The position numbers were made by a program, and so were the translations under genes. Below, one piece after another: positions 54,969 through 64,000 of a stretch of DNA of 64,000 bases (position 1 is its first letter; each line of letters begins with the position of its first letter). A model generated the notes under the pieces. The model did no database searches. It was not told the DNA's origin and was given only the letters and a program-made list of their open reading frames with translations. This stretch comes from Desmonostoc muscorum FACHB-395. Lineage in GTDB: Bacteria > Cyanobacteriota > Cyanobacteriia > Cyanobacteriales > Nostocaceae. Location of the stretch: contig NZ_JACJSF010000010.1 in NCBI RefSeq assembly GCF_014698035.1, positions 62,001 through 126,000 on the forward strand. The letters run 5' to 3'.

Positions 54969-55055
54969 CTACGAGCTTTTTAATTTTTCCATCAGTTTAA
55001 CTTCTGGCGGCTCCACATTTTCTATTATTGGAATTTCTGGAGAATTTTCTGACAT
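54969..55055 (-). CDS. Possible 28-residue fragment (degenerate)
   Basis: A short minus-strand frame beginning MSENSPEIPIIENVEPPEV and ending at TAG 54971-54969. It starts ten bases after the stop of the upstream fragment, so the two look like neighbours of a decayed operon. I do not recognise it. Confidence 0.25.
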   Translation of the reverse strand: MSENSPEIPIIENVEPPEVKLMEKLKSS

Positions 55056-55064
55056 CACTCAAAT

Positions 55065-55316
55065 TCACACAACACCTTGAGCAGATGGCTTAGTTAATGG
55101 TACTTCGTCAATCTCGGCACTAAAAGCTGCTGCTAACTCAGGACTAGCGATCGCAATAGCACTCTCATGCCATTCATGGATAATCGCATCAATCATAACC
55201 CATGCCTGACTAGAGAAATCAATCAACCGAAAAGCTTCACTCAGATCCTTGATAATGTTATGCAGTACTCTTTTCCAGCTACTACGGTAAAAATAAAATC
55301 CCTATTACCTGCTATT
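55065..55316 (-). pseudogene. Truncated small gene upstream of tRNA-Arg
   Basis: A minus-strand frame reads KRVLHNIIKDLSEAFRLIDF, then SSQAWVMIDAIIHEWHESAI and SPELAAAFSAEIDEVPLTKP, with a stop at 55067-55065. The sequence is protein-like, but it has no start codon at its beginning, a TAG/TAA pair lies just upstream, and the tRNA gene follows. It looks like the 3' part of a small antitoxin-like gene; that identity is a guess. Confidence 0.45.
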
Positions 55317-55345
55317 CGTCAAGGTCTTAGGGATTTCTTTGGTTA

Positions 55346-55419
55346 CGGGACTGGTGCGGCTCGAACGCACGACCTGACGCTTAGGAGGCGTCCGCTCTAT
55401 CCAACTGAGCTACAACCCC
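55346..55419 (-). tRNA. tRNA-Arg (anticodon CCU)
   Basis: The minus strand folds as a tRNA: acceptor GGGGTTG with CAGTCCC (two G-U pairs), D arm GTAGCTCAGTTGGATAGAGC, anticodon stem GACGC/GCGTC around CTCCTAA (anticodon CCT), T arm GTGCG TTCGAGC CGCAC and discriminator G. The 74-base gene does not encode CCA. It reads AGG codons. Plus-strand frames through it are artefacts. Confidence 0.96.
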
Positions 55420-55452
55420 AACTATCAAGCATATATAATTATAGCAGTAGTT

Positions 55453-56571
<1,119 letters not shown>

Positions 56572-56583
56572 TCAGTATGCGCG

Positions 56584-57213
56584 ATGTCTAACGACAAGCC
56601 GAAACGTCTACGCTTCGATATCAATGATGCTTATGAAATTCTTGGGCTAGAACCCGGTGCGTCTCAAGCACAGGTGAAGCGAACTTACCGTAAACTGGTA
56701 AAAATTTGGCATCCCGATCGCTTTTTTGATCCAAAGCAAAAACAGGAAGCTGAGGAAAAAATCAAATTAATTAACGTAGCTTACAACAAGCTCAAATCAG
56801 AAAGTCCATCCGAGCCTCCCATTTCAGAAAATCCCTCTTCATCTTCGCCTAAAAGTCCCACAAAAATATCTGTCAATCGTTGGGATGCAGAAGCTTTCTA
56901 TACTTTAGGCGTAGAGAATGCCACTGAAGGGAGATATGAGGATGCGATCGCAGATTTTACCCATGCAATTCATCTCAACCCTCGCTATATAGAAGCGTAT
57001 AAATATCGTGGGCTAGTTTGCTCACAACTGGGATACGAATATAGAGCCGCTTCCGATTTAAATAAAGCTGCACAAATAGAACAAGAGTTAAAAAATCCTG
57101 GTGCTACAAGGAGAGTGCGATCGCCTAGATATGTATCAAAGCCTAGACCTCTGCTAGAAAGATTTTGTCAGGGGATTAAAAAGATATTGCGGCTAAATCG
57201 GCTTTGGAGATAA
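56584..57213 (+). CDS. J-domain-TPR protein
   Basis: A 209-residue protein with an N-terminal J-domain (about 8-70, HPD in IWHPDRF), a Ser/Pro-rich linker and two TPR-like repeats (about 100-170: AFYTLGVENATEGRYEDAI, then YIEAYKYRGLVCSQLG). The tail is basic. A DnaK co-chaperone bringing clients through TPRs is likely. The ATG at 56584 is chosen over a TTG at 56560. It is followed 110 bp later by a paralogue that also has WD40 repeats. Confidence 0.85.
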   Translation: MSNDKPKRLRFDINDAYEILGLEPGASQAQVKRTYRKLVKIWHPDRFFDPKQKQEAEEKIKLINVAYNKLKSESPSEPPISENPSSSSPKSPTKISVNRWDAEAFYTLGVENATEGRYEDAIADFTHAIHLNPRYIEAYKYRGLVCSQLGYEYRAASDLNKAAQIEQELKNPGATRRVRSPRYVSKPRPLLERFCQGIKKILRLNRLWR

Positions 57214-57322
57214 GAACCGCTATATTTTAAAACGCTTCGGATGGCGAGAACATACCTTAAGTTACTTAATACTTATACTTGGGAATACTAAGTATATTGA
57301 GATTTGCTGCTGATTTTCTATT

Positions 57323-58738
57323 ATGAGCGATCGCTTTGATATAAATCATGTTTACAACATTCTTGGGTTGAAACCAGGTGCATCTGTTGATGAGGTGAAG
57401 CAAGCTTACCGTCAGATGGCTAAAACTTGGCATCCAGATTGTTTTATTGAACCGCAGCAAAAGTTAGAAGCGGAAGAAAAAATTAAAGAAATCAATCAAG
57501 CCTATGCAAGGTTAAAGTCTTATCAGCCGGATGAGACAAATCAATCTGCTTCTACTTCTATCAAAATTGATTTCACTCCATCTAATGCTGAAAGTTTCTA
57601 CAAACTGGGGATGGAGAAAGCTCAAAAAGGAAAATATACTGAAGCAATTGAAGACTTTACCCAAGCGATTCGTCTCAACCCTAACTACTTTGAAGCTTAC
57701 AAATACCGAGGGCTTGCTTGCTCGAAACTAGGATATGAAAATAGAGCCAAGTCAGATTTGAAAAATGCCAGAGAACTGGAATTAAAACAGAAAAAAGCAC
57801 CACCCAAACGAACATCGCCGCCGCCACCACCTAAATCACAGTCTCAACCTTCACCGTGGAAATGTATACACACCCTGACTCATCTCAACTGGGTTTTTAC
57901 AACTGCAATCAGTCCAGATGGGCAAACTTTGGCTAGTGGAAGTAGTGATAATACGATCAAAATTTGGCATCTCGACACAGGGAAATTACTACATACTCTC
58001 ACTAGTCATACAAAATGGGTAAGATGCCTAGCCTTTAGCCCAGATAGCCAAACTCTGGTTAGTGGCAGTGATGATAGCAGCATAATGATTTGGCAAGTGT
58101 CTACAGGTAAATTACTCAAGACACTCAAAGTACATTCAACCCCAGTTTTTTCAGTAATCATTAGTCCAGATGGTCAAACTATCCTGAGTGGCGGTACAGA
58201 CAGTACTATCAAGATTTCCCATATAGAGATGGGACAATTACTGCAAGTCCTCAAAGGTCATTCTGGATTAGTTTACTCCCTTGCTATTTGCCCAAAACAA
58301 CAAATTTTTGTCAGTGGCGGTGCGGATAATACCATTAAGCTGTGGAATTTGAAGAGTAACAAACTGCTGCAAACTCTCAACGGGCATTCAGGCAGGGTGA
58401 TGTGTGTCGCCATTAGCCCTGATGGAAAAATTTTAGCTAGTAGCAGTTATGACCAAACTATCAAGCTATGGAATATCAATACAGGTAAGGTAATTAACAC
58501 TCTTGCCGGACATCGCAGCTATGTTTGTGCGATCGCTTTTAGTCCCGATGGTCAGTATCTTGCTAGTGGTAGTGCAGATCACAGTGTAAAGCTATGGGAT
58601 GTTAACACGGGACAAGAACTTTACACTTTGAATAACCATTCGGATTGGGTTAACTCCGTCGCTTTCAGTCCCGATAGCAAAACCCTAGCTAGTGGTAGTC
58701 GAGATATGACAATTAAGCTTTGGCGATGCGATATCTAA
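57323..58738 (+). CDS. J-domain-TPR-WD40 fusion protein
   Basis: A 471-residue protein. The J-domain (about 3-66, HPD in TWHPDCF) and TPRs (about 85-155) are closely similar to the preceding gene, showing tandem duplication. A Pro/Lys-rich linker (about 158-180) leads into seven WD40 repeats (about 183-471), which make one seven-bladed propeller. Probably a DnaK adaptor whose propeller selects clients. This three-part architecture is uncommon outside cyanobacteria as far as I know. Start ATG 57323. Confidence 0.85.
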   Translation: MSDRFDINHVYNILGLKPGASVDEVKQAYRQMAKTWHPDCFIEPQQKLEAEEKIKEINQAYARLKSYQPDETNQSASTSIKIDFTPSNAESFYKLGMEKAQKGKYTEAIEDFTQAIRLNPNYFEAYKYRGLACSKLGYENRAKSDLKNARELELKQKKAPPKRTSPPPPPKSQSQPSPWKCIHTLTHLNWVFTTAISPDGQTLASGSSDNTIKIWHLDTGKLLHTLTSHTKWVRCLAFSPDSQTLVSGSDDSSIMIWQVSTGKLLKTLKVHSTPVFSVIISPDGQTILSGGTDSTIKISHIEMGQLLQVLKGHSGLVYSLAICPKQQIFVSGGADNTIKLWNLKSNKLLQTLNGHSGRVMCVAISPDGKILASSSYDQTIKLWNINTGKVINTLAGHRSYVCAIAFSPDGQYLASGSADHSVKLWDVNTGQELYTLNNHSDWVNSVAFSPDSKTLASGSRDMTIKLWRCDI

Positions 58739-59032
58739 ATACAAATTAAAAATTTAGATGATTTCAGTAATTTACTAGATTTTTATCAATCCATCACCTG
58801 ACAGTTTAATAACATCCATCTTTGGGATGCTCTTTCTCTAGATTAAGTATTAACTTCCTATAGATAGAGCCACTTGTCCGATCTCAGAGGTTATTCTGGC
58901 ATTAACCAACAGTTGGGTAATAAATAAAACTCAATATTTATCAGCAACATAGATTTTTAAACTCATTAAAACCTCTTTCTCTTACAACGTTTTAGTTTGT
59001 CAATATCATATCGAGGAGTGAAATCAATAGTT

Positions 59033-59785
59033 ATGTCTATTCCCAATGAACGCGAAAGCAAAAACAGTGAAATTAAGCAAGAATCTTACACTGATACTAA
59101 TGGTAATATTCACACTGACTTGACGCGAACTACAGAAACAGTCAAGAACAGTACACCTAATCCCAACTCTTACACTAACGGTTACGTACAAGGTCGAAAT
59201 ACCGAGCGTAGCTACCAGCAAACCGATTTAGCCGAGCGTGACAATGAAAATGCTAGCCGTGGTTTGCTGTTGGGTATTATTGTTACTTCTGTAGTCAGTT
59301 TGATTATAGGTGGGGTATGGTACTTCAACCAACGTAACAACGCTGCGGTTGACACTACTGTGCCGGTCGTGGTTCCTGTACCGAGTAATAGTAGTCCAAC
59401 TCCTCAACCACAAACGAAGATAATCGAAAGAATTAGAGAAGTACCTGTTCCTGTCCCTGTTCCACAACAGCAGGTTACACCTCAATCTGCACCTCGCCAA
59501 CCGGATATTAACATTACTATTCCACCCCAACAGTCTGCGGCAGAAAAAGCACCTTCTGTAACTCAGCCAGCCCCGAAAGCAACACAAAGTCCGGCGACGA
59601 GTCCAACTACTAATACTCCTACTTCGCAGAATGAGGGTGGTACTTCTACTAATACCGCTACTCCAGGTACAAAAGTTGATACCCCTAAAACCACTTCACC
59701 TCAAGGAGTAGACCAGTCAAACAGTACATCTAATAATGGTTCTTCTACCACAAATGATGCTACAACAGGCGGTTCTGCTCAATAA
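59033..59785 (+). CDS. Single-pass membrane protein with proline-rich tail
   Basis: A 250-residue protein of unknown function. A polar N-terminus (MSIPNERESKNSE...) is followed by one membrane helix (about 77-97, LLLGIIVTSVVSLIIGGVWY), then a long Pro/Thr/Ser/Gln-rich tail with VPVPVPVP and many Thr/Asn/Ser, probably extended and on the outside. GAGGAG at 59013 lies 14 bases before the ATG at 59033; a TTG at 58997 would lengthen it. Found in cyanobacteria, to my knowledge without an assigned role. Confidence 0.6.
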   Translation: MSIPNERESKNSEIKQESYTDTNGNIHTDLTRTTETVKNSTPNPNSYTNGYVQGRNTERSYQQTDLAERDNENASRGLLLGIIVTSVVSLIIGGVWYFNQRNNAAVDTTVPVVVPVPSNSSPTPQPQTKIIERIREVPVPVPVPQQQVTPQSAPRQPDINITIPPQQSAAEKAPSVTQPAPKATQSPATSPTTNTPTSQNEGGTSTNTATPGTKVDTPKTTSPQGVDQSNSTSNNGSSTTNDATTGGSAQ

Positions 59786-59803
59786 CGGCTTCTGAACTTC
59801 TAG

Positions 59804-59850
59804 CCCACTTGATAATGCTGGCATTAACGCCAACATCTCATCAAGTGGGA
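59804..59850 (+). terminator. Hairpin terminator after the proline-rich protein gene
   Basis: CCCACTTGAT pairs with ATCAAGTGGG, with an internal GGCATTAACGCC stem, 20 bp after the stop codon. It is followed by AATATTTTT. Confidence 0.75.
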
Positions 59851-60215
59851 ATATTTTTAAGAAAGATTTCGGAATTGTTGCGATAAATTAATGGTGTTCA
59901 AGTTTAGTAAACGTATCTTGTAGCTAAACAAACACGATGCTAGATTAAGAGCAGGGTACAAACAGGTTAAAAGTTAAGAAAAACTTTCAAGTTAGAGCCT
60001 GTACCTCCTGCTCTAATGTTCTTGCGATCGCTCTGAAGTTGTGACATCCATTGAATGTGTTTTGGTTTAAGTTCAATGAGTTCTTTTGGAGGTTTGAAAA
60101 CGCACTGCCAGAAAATGCCTGCCTAGTTAGAATGTTAGGATGTGCAATTCTGAGTATAGCGATCGCAAATAGTGTCCACCTTAGTTGAGTTACTTACTTC
60201 TGAATTCTCTAATCT

Positions 60216-60272
60216 TCAAGAAACCGCCCCAAGCTGCTGATATTTATCCATCGTAGCTTCCGGCGGTTTCTG
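60216..60272. terminator. Hairpin AGAAACCGCC ... GGCGGTTTCT
   Basis: A 10-bp perfect outer stem encloses a loop with a smaller AAGCTGC/GTAGCTT pairing, followed by GCTTTGAG. It lies downstream of the metallophosphoesterase genes (minus strand) and could end that transcript, or be part of an RNA. Confidence 0.5.
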
Positions 60273-60297
60273 CTTTGAGTGTTATGCATTTTTGTCC

Positions 60298-60395
60298 TTT
60301 GTCATTTGTCCTTTGTTATTTATCTCTTTTTTTAGGAGAGGGTTATTTAGACCAATGACCAATGACCAATGACTAATGACTAATGACTAACTAAC
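60298..60395. repeat. Heptamer array downstream of the metallophosphoesterase gene
   Basis: TTTGTCC/TTTGTCA units are followed by inverted GACCAAT and GACTAAT units; the last overlap the 3' end of the gene at 60380. This is the same family as in the fab, pil and pet clusters. Confidence 0.8.
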
Positions 60396-61213
60396 GTAAT
60401 TACAGTCACTTCTGGCGGACAAAATAAACGTCCTGGTTTATAAGTTCCTAAACCCCGGTTGACATATAGTTGATTTTCTTGCACCTTGTGAAACCCTTGC
60501 GCCCACTCCCAATACCGGACAACTTTAGAACAGTCTCCTAGTAAAAACGTTACCCAACACCTTAATTTTTTGGGAATTTTTTTGAGTAGCTTTTTATAAT
60601 GGAATACTAAAGGCCCAATCCCAGGGATTACGATGTGACCGCCGTGGGTATGACCCGATAGTTGCAAATCTACACGCCATTGTTGCAGTATCTTGGCTGT
60701 ATCTGGATTATGGGATAAAACGATGCGGGGTGTAACAGAGTCTAGTTGATTCATCACAGGTGCAGGGTAGAATTCCCGTGACCAATAATCAGCTAGTCCT
60801 ACAAATGGTAATTCTTTTCCTAGTGGATAGGCGATTTCATTCCAAAGCACATGCACCCCAATGCTAGTTAACGCCTGTGTAACTTCTGCTTTTGAATGAC
60901 TGTAGTAGATATCATGATTACCCAGTACAGCGTAGATACCACAGCGACTTTGCAAATGTTTGAGTCTATGCACCAATTGGTGAATTGGTGTCGGATCATC
61001 AGTTACATAGTCACCAGTTAATAGAATCAAATCCGGTTCAGCTTCGTTAGTAAGTGCGATCGCTTTTTCTAACATATCTTCCGACAAGCGCAAACCATCG
61101 TAGTGAAAATCTGACAACTGCACTAGCGTTGTACCTTGTAAAGATGCTGGAAGTTCCGCAATCTTAACCGTGATTTTATCTACTCTTAAATGTCCCGTAA
61201 ACAACCAATGCAT
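60380..61213 (-). CDS. Calcineurin-like metallophosphoesterase, copy A
   Basis: A roughly 277-residue metallophosphoesterase of the YkuE/PhoD-like group. All metal-site motifs are present: SDFHYDG, LLTGDYVTDD, LGNHDIYY, LSHNPD and SGHTHGG. The natural substrate (lipid or nucleotide) is unknown; no signal peptide is obvious. The start at 61213 (MHWLFTGHLRVDK) aligns with copy B; the longer frame from 61234 adds MRSIGCL. Its last codons (ending VSH) overlap a heptamer array, so the C-terminus is repeat-derived. Confidence 0.85.
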   Translation of the reverse strand: MHWLFTGHLRVDKITVKIAELPASLQGTTLVQLSDFHYDGLRLSEDMLEKAIALTNEAEPDLILLTGDYVTDDPTPIHQLVHRLKHLQSRCGIYAVLGNHDIYYSHSKAEVTQALTSIGVHVLWNEIAYPLGKELPFVGLADYWSREFYPAPVMNQLDSVTPRIVLSHNPDTAKILQQWRVDLQLSGHTHGGHIVIPGIGPLVFHYKKLLKKIPKKLRCWVTFLLGDCSKVVRYWEWAQGFHKVQENQLYVNRGLGTYKPGRLFCPPEVTVITLVSH

Positions 61214-61431
61214 AAGGCAACCGATACTCCTCATACCAGCGCTTACAGCTTACCAAATATCAAAATGTAACTTGAGAAACTGCAATAATTTATGTCACAT
61301 ACTCAAGATAAAATTAACGAATTGATTTAAATCCTGAGACTAAACTAAGCAGGACTCACTCAAATCGATAGGTACTGATTAGCCAGAATACCTGCTGTGA
61401 TTCCGTTGTGGAATTTAGAAATTTGGATTAC

Positions 61432-62262
61432 TTACTCACCCTGTAGCGTGATTATAGTAACTTCTGGGCGGCAAAATAAGCGTCCTGGGAGGTAAGTTCC
61501 CAAACCACGATTGACATATAGCTGATTTTTTCCCAGCTGATGGAAACCCTGTGCCCATTCCCAATGTCTGACTACAGAAACATTTTCTTGCAACAATGGA
61601 AATCGACGCTGCACTTTTTTAGGTATTTTTTTTGCAAGCTTTTCGTAAAAAAACATTGCAGGGCCAATTCCGGGAATCACGATTTGACCACCGTGAGTAT
61701 GACCAGATAATTGTAAGTCAACTCGCCATGCTTGCAGTATCTCCGCAGTATCTGGGTTGTGGGATAAAACGATGCGTGGAGTGTCGGGATTTAGTTGATT
61801 CATCACAGGTGCAGGGTAGAATTCCCGTGACCAATAATCAGCTAGTCCTATCAATGGTAATTCTTGTCCTAGTGGATAGGCTATTTCGTTCCAAAGGACG
61901 TGGATTCCAATGCTAGTAAAGGCATCGGTAACTTCTGTTTTTGCGTTTTTGTAATGTATATCGTGATTGCCAAGAATAGCATAGATACCACTGTGACTTT
62001 GCAGATGTTTGAGTCTAAGTATCAGTTGGTGAACCGGTGTCGGATCGTCAGTTATGTAGTCACCAGTCAATAAAATTAAATCTGGTTTAGCTTCATTAGT
62101 AACTGCGATCGCTTTTTCTAGCATCTCTTCCGACAGCCGCAAACCATCGTAGTGAAAATCTGACAACTGCACCAGCTTCTTACCTTGTAATGATGCAGGC
62201 AACCCTACAATCTTAACCGTCAATTCTTCTCTACTCAACGGCCCAGATAATAACCAGTGCAT
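61432..62262 (-). CDS. Calcineurin-like metallophosphoesterase, copy B
   Basis: A 276-residue paralogue of the next gene, with the same motifs (SDFHYDG, LLTGDYITDD, LGNHDIHY, LSHNPDT, SGHTHGG). The two proteins are similar over their whole length, and the DNA still shows long identical stretches, for example around the YWSREFYPAPVMNQL codons, so this is a recent tandem duplication. Divergence is concentrated in the basic region near 200-235. The 218-bp gap suggests separate or shared transcription. Confidence 0.86.
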   Translation of the reverse strand: MHWLLSGPLSREELTVKIVGLPASLQGKKLVQLSDFHYDGLRLSEEMLEKAIAVTNEAKPDLILLTGDYITDDPTPVHQLILRLKHLQSHSGIYAILGNHDIHYKNAKTEVTDAFTSIGIHVLWNEIAYPLGQELPLIGLADYWSREFYPAPVMNQLNPDTPRIVLSHNPDTAEILQAWRVDLQLSGHTHGGQIVIPGIGPAMFFYEKLAKKIPKKVQRRFPLLQENVSVVRHWEWAQGFHQLGKNQLYVNRGLGTYLPGRLFCRPEVTIITLQGE

Positions 62263-62748
62263 AAGACGTTCAATAAACTCTAATCATAGCGCTTACAGCT
62301 TAACGAAACATCATCGTTTTGTGTGTAGTGACCAGTGCAACTTATTGAAAATTTCATGAAATCTGTAGATTTGAACGTATAATCCTCCAAAGGCAAGGAC
62401 ATAGCTAGACTTAAACACTTTGGAGGGAGCAATAAGCCTCAAGCCTATGCAGGGCAAGGTAAATACACCAAATACTGAAACATAGCCCAATCGTAGGTAT
62501 ATCAAGAAACCAAGCGAAATGATACCAAACTCTATCTATATATAGATTTGAGGCTCTTTTATAGGTGTTTTTTATCTAAGTTCCAGTAACGGCGTTCGCA
62601 CACCATTAAATTCTTACAAATTTTGATTGATTAAAAGTTAAAAAATAGCACCAACCTATGATTAGGCTAGTGCTATTTTTTTGATTTAATTCACGATAGT
62701 TAAATAAATTTGCTAAATTACCTTCAGTTATTGTCAGCAATTATGCTT
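62263..62748. other. Spacer upstream of the metallophosphoesterase pair
   Basis: 486 bp. Apart from the terminator at 62641-62680 and AT-rich sequence with CTATCTATATATAG near 62532, nothing is visible. No gene is supported. Confidence 0.45.
62641..62680. terminator. Bidirectional terminator
   Basis: AAAAATAGCAC and GTGCTATTTTT form an 11-bp stem with A-run and T-run on either side. It lies 69 bp beyond the stop codon of the GlsB/YeaQ-type gene (minus). Confidence 0.85.
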
Positions 62749-63021
62749 TTATACCGCGCTGCGATTTGTTAATAAATTCCAGAGGAAAACTGCAACAATT
62801 GCACCAAGAACTGCTACTGCAATACCAGGAATGCTGAGAGTCGGTGCTGCTAAACTTAACGTCCCTGTACTGAAAAAGACTCCAAGACTACCACCAACAA
62901 AAGCGCCGATGATTCCTAATAAGATTGTTCCTAGAATACCGCCACCTTGATGACCGGGGTAGATAGCTTTAGCGATCGCACCAGCAATTAGACCTAAAAC
63001 AATCCAAGCAAGAATATTCAT
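62749..63021 (-). CDS. GlsB/YeaQ/YmgE family membrane protein
   Basis: A 90-residue small inner-membrane protein with Gly-rich helices (about 3-20, 28-50 and 62-85); IVLGLIAGAIAKAIYPG and GGGILGTILLGIIGAFVGG are the family hallmarks. Members are stress-responsive and of unknown mechanism. The frame is open to 63141, but the conserved domain starts at the ATG at 63021 (MNILAWIVLG). Confidence 0.88.
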   Translation of the reverse strand: MNILAWIVLGLIAGAIAKAIYPGHQGGGILGTILLGIIGAFVGGSLGVFFSTGTLSLAAPTLSIPGIAVAVLGAIVAVFLWNLLTNRSAV

Positions 63022-63201
63022 TGTTATTAATTCGGTAAAGGTTTTTTTACTCAACGAATACATATTATCAATCTTGCTCTTTTGAATCCATCTACCATCA
63101 GAATCAATCATTAATATCCATAAGGAATAGTTTAATCGCAACTACGCTTTATTTCTATATACCGCCCCAACAGGTAGATAATCACTTAAAAAATATCAAT
63201 T

Positions 63202-63235
63202 AAAAAAAGCTCCTAATAGGTCTTTAATTAGGAGC
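63202..63235 (-). terminator. Minus-strand intrinsic terminator without an obvious gene
   Basis: GCTCCTAAT and ATTAGGAGC form a perfect nine-bp stem with a nine-base loop. On the minus strand seven T follow; on the plus strand none do. It therefore ends a transcript coming from the right, where no gene is known. Confidence 0.75.
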
Positions 63236-63367
63236 CGATCAAACTATTGCTTGGTTATTGCAGTATATGGCTTTTTAATTAGCTCTCTCCTCTACTAGAA
63301 GAATTAAGCTGAGTTTTCAAAGACTGTCTCTAAAGTAATGTAAAGGAGCAAAATCAGGCAATTTCTA

Positions 63368-63442
63368 CTACAAGCGTAGTTTTAGCAACTTTATTACCAG
63401 CATTCCACACTGGGCATCACCAGGATACCCGTAACATCGCAT
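63368..63442 (-). CDS. Possible 24-residue peptide
   Basis: The ATG at 63442 opens MRCYGYPGDAQCGMLVIK and six further residues to TAG at 63370. It lies about 130 bp upstream of the orphan terminator on the same strand. No good ribosome binding site is visible, so this is weak. Confidence 0.15.
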   Translation of the reverse strand: MRCYGYPGDAQCGMLVIKLLKLRL

Positions 63443-63692
63443 CTTTTCGGGATGGGGGCTTTAAATATTGGTTAGGACTTACGGATGAGTTACGGAAGAC
63501 CAAAAGCATAGCGTCGAACAAGTTGGACATTGCCTACCCAAAGGAAAGGGACTGCCTTTTCGTTGTCGCATCTGGCGCGACACAGAGGAATAAGAGTACA
63601 AAAATGTAACTAATATTATGAAGTTATATGGAAAAAGTTAGACTCTTTTTTGATACTATTTAAGACCGGACTCTTGAAATATTAATTTACGT

Positions 63693-64000
63693 ATGAGCAA
63701 AGGTACCCTGTTTGATAAAGTTTGGGACTTACACACCGTTGGTACACTTCCCTCTGGGCTGACGCAACTATTTATCGGGCTTCACCTAATTCATGAAGTC
63801 ACCAGTCCCCAGGCCTTTGCTATGTTACGCGAGAGGGGTCTAAAAGTACTGTTTCCAGAGCGGACTGTTGCCACAGTCGATCATATTGTGCCGACAGAAA
63901 ATCAGGCGCGTCCCTTTGTTGATAGTTTGGCAGAAGAGATGATTCAGGCGCTCGAAAATAACTGCCAAGAAAATAACATAACTTTTTACAACATCGGTTC
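63693..64000 (+). CDS. leuC: 3-isopropylmalate dehydratase large subunit, N-terminal part
   Basis: First 102 codons of LeuC, cut by the right edge. The protein isomerises 2-isopropylmalate to 3-isopropylmalate in leucine synthesis, as an aconitase-type 4Fe-4S enzyme with LeuD. It begins [16 protein letters not shown] and contains [20 protein letters not shown] and [11 protein letters not shown], the conserved N-terminal blocks (VDHIVPT). The cluster Cys residues lie beyond the window. Confidence 0.95.
   Translation, partial: MSKGTLFDKVWDLHTVGTLPSGLTQLFIGLHLIHEVTSPQAFAMLRERGLKVLFPERTVATVDHIVPTENQARPFVDSLAEEMIQALENNCQENNITFYNIG

Larger units (their letters stand above)
59786..60379. other. Spacer with two hairpins and a heptamer array
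   Basis: 594 bp. A hairpin lies at 59804-59850, another at 60216-60272 and a heptamer array at 60298-60395. A minus-strand frame without a start (59967-60117; FWQCVFKPPKELIELKPKH, then DRKNIRAGGTGSNLKVF in part) is protein-like and may be a gene remnant. Confidence 0.5.
63142..63692. other. Spacer before leuC, with a minus-strand terminator
   Basis: 551 bp. A good intrinsic terminator for the minus strand lies at 63202-63235, but no minus-strand gene is annotated upstream of it. Between 63368 and 63560 are several GC-richer blocks, including hairpins such as GCATCTTTTCGGGATG. A small RNA or short peptide gene on the minus strand is possible. Confidence 0.5.

Noticed and set aside
63300..63610. 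Long open plus-strand frame before leuC (LLPAFHTGHHQDT..., KYWLGLTDELRK...)
   Set aside because: No start codon exists in its first 60 codons and it includes repeat-like sequence, so coding is not supported.

Overview
The window is chromosomal DNA of a filamentous, probably heterocyst-forming cyanobacterium, most likely Nostoc or a close relative. The evidence is the many HIP1 octamers (GCGATCGC), the short tandem heptamer arrays between genes, and cyanobacterial marker genes: petC-petA, ycf35, DUF2997, DUF3038/DUF4335, DUF3067, tocopherol cyclase and a GH57 branching-enzyme-type hydrolase. All identifications come from reading the sequence and from family knowledge; no database search was run.

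Layout. 1-5.4 kb: a 42-bp tandem repeat at the left edge, pepA, then the fatty-acid initiation cluster plsX-fabH-fabD with heptamer arrays between the genes. 5.3-12.1 kb (minus): a Cache-HAMP histidine kinase, preceded by the broken remains of a Ser/Thr kinase-AAA-TPR-GAF-histidine kinase gene with a nonsense codon, a frameshift and an apparent internal deletion. 12-20.3 kb: plsC-type acyltransferase, AI-2E-family permease, DUF2288, mutS2 and the DUF3038-DUF4335 pair. 20.6-23.4 kb: a YiaA/B membrane protein, the DUF2997-ycf35-ferredoxin operon (minus), and a mazEF module with a possible frameshifted third gene. 23.9-30.3 kb: a saccharopine-dehydrogenase-like enzyme, an unknown protein and the pilB-pilT-pilC motor operon (minus). 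30.7-36.9 kb: grpE-dnaK-dnaJ continuing tightly into tusA-like and rsgA. 37.8-45 kb: GH57 enzyme, a small DUF6888-like gene, petC-petA, DUF3067, csaA, tatC and an SDR enzyme. Rieske PetC has a twin-arginine motif and tatC lies about 1 kb away.

45-55 kb is the accessory part. It contains a nested MITE, a 21-bp tandem repeat encoding heptapeptides, and a two-gene STAND-like signalling pair: a 445-aa P-loop ATPase overlapping a 1750-aa protein made of a degenerate NTPase-like region, a helical repeat region, nSTAND1, coiled coil, one membrane helix and 14 WD40 repeats. Downstream are a WD40-tail remnant, a glycine-rich small membrane protein, an alpha/beta hydrolase and a Uma2-type nuclease. This is the best candidate for an uncharacterised conflict or signalling system. 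55-64 kb: tRNA-Arg(CCU), tocopherol cyclase, a J-domain-TPR protein and its J-domain-TPR-WD40 paralogue, a proline-rich single-pass protein, two tandem metallophosphoesterases, a GlsB/YeaQ-type membrane protein, and the start of leuC cut by the right edge.

A recurring theme is invasion of the genome by short repeats, including in-frame insertions inside at least four genes (DUF4335, rsgA and two sites in the 1750-aa STAND gene). One insertion sits in a HIP1 site with a visible 5-bp duplication.
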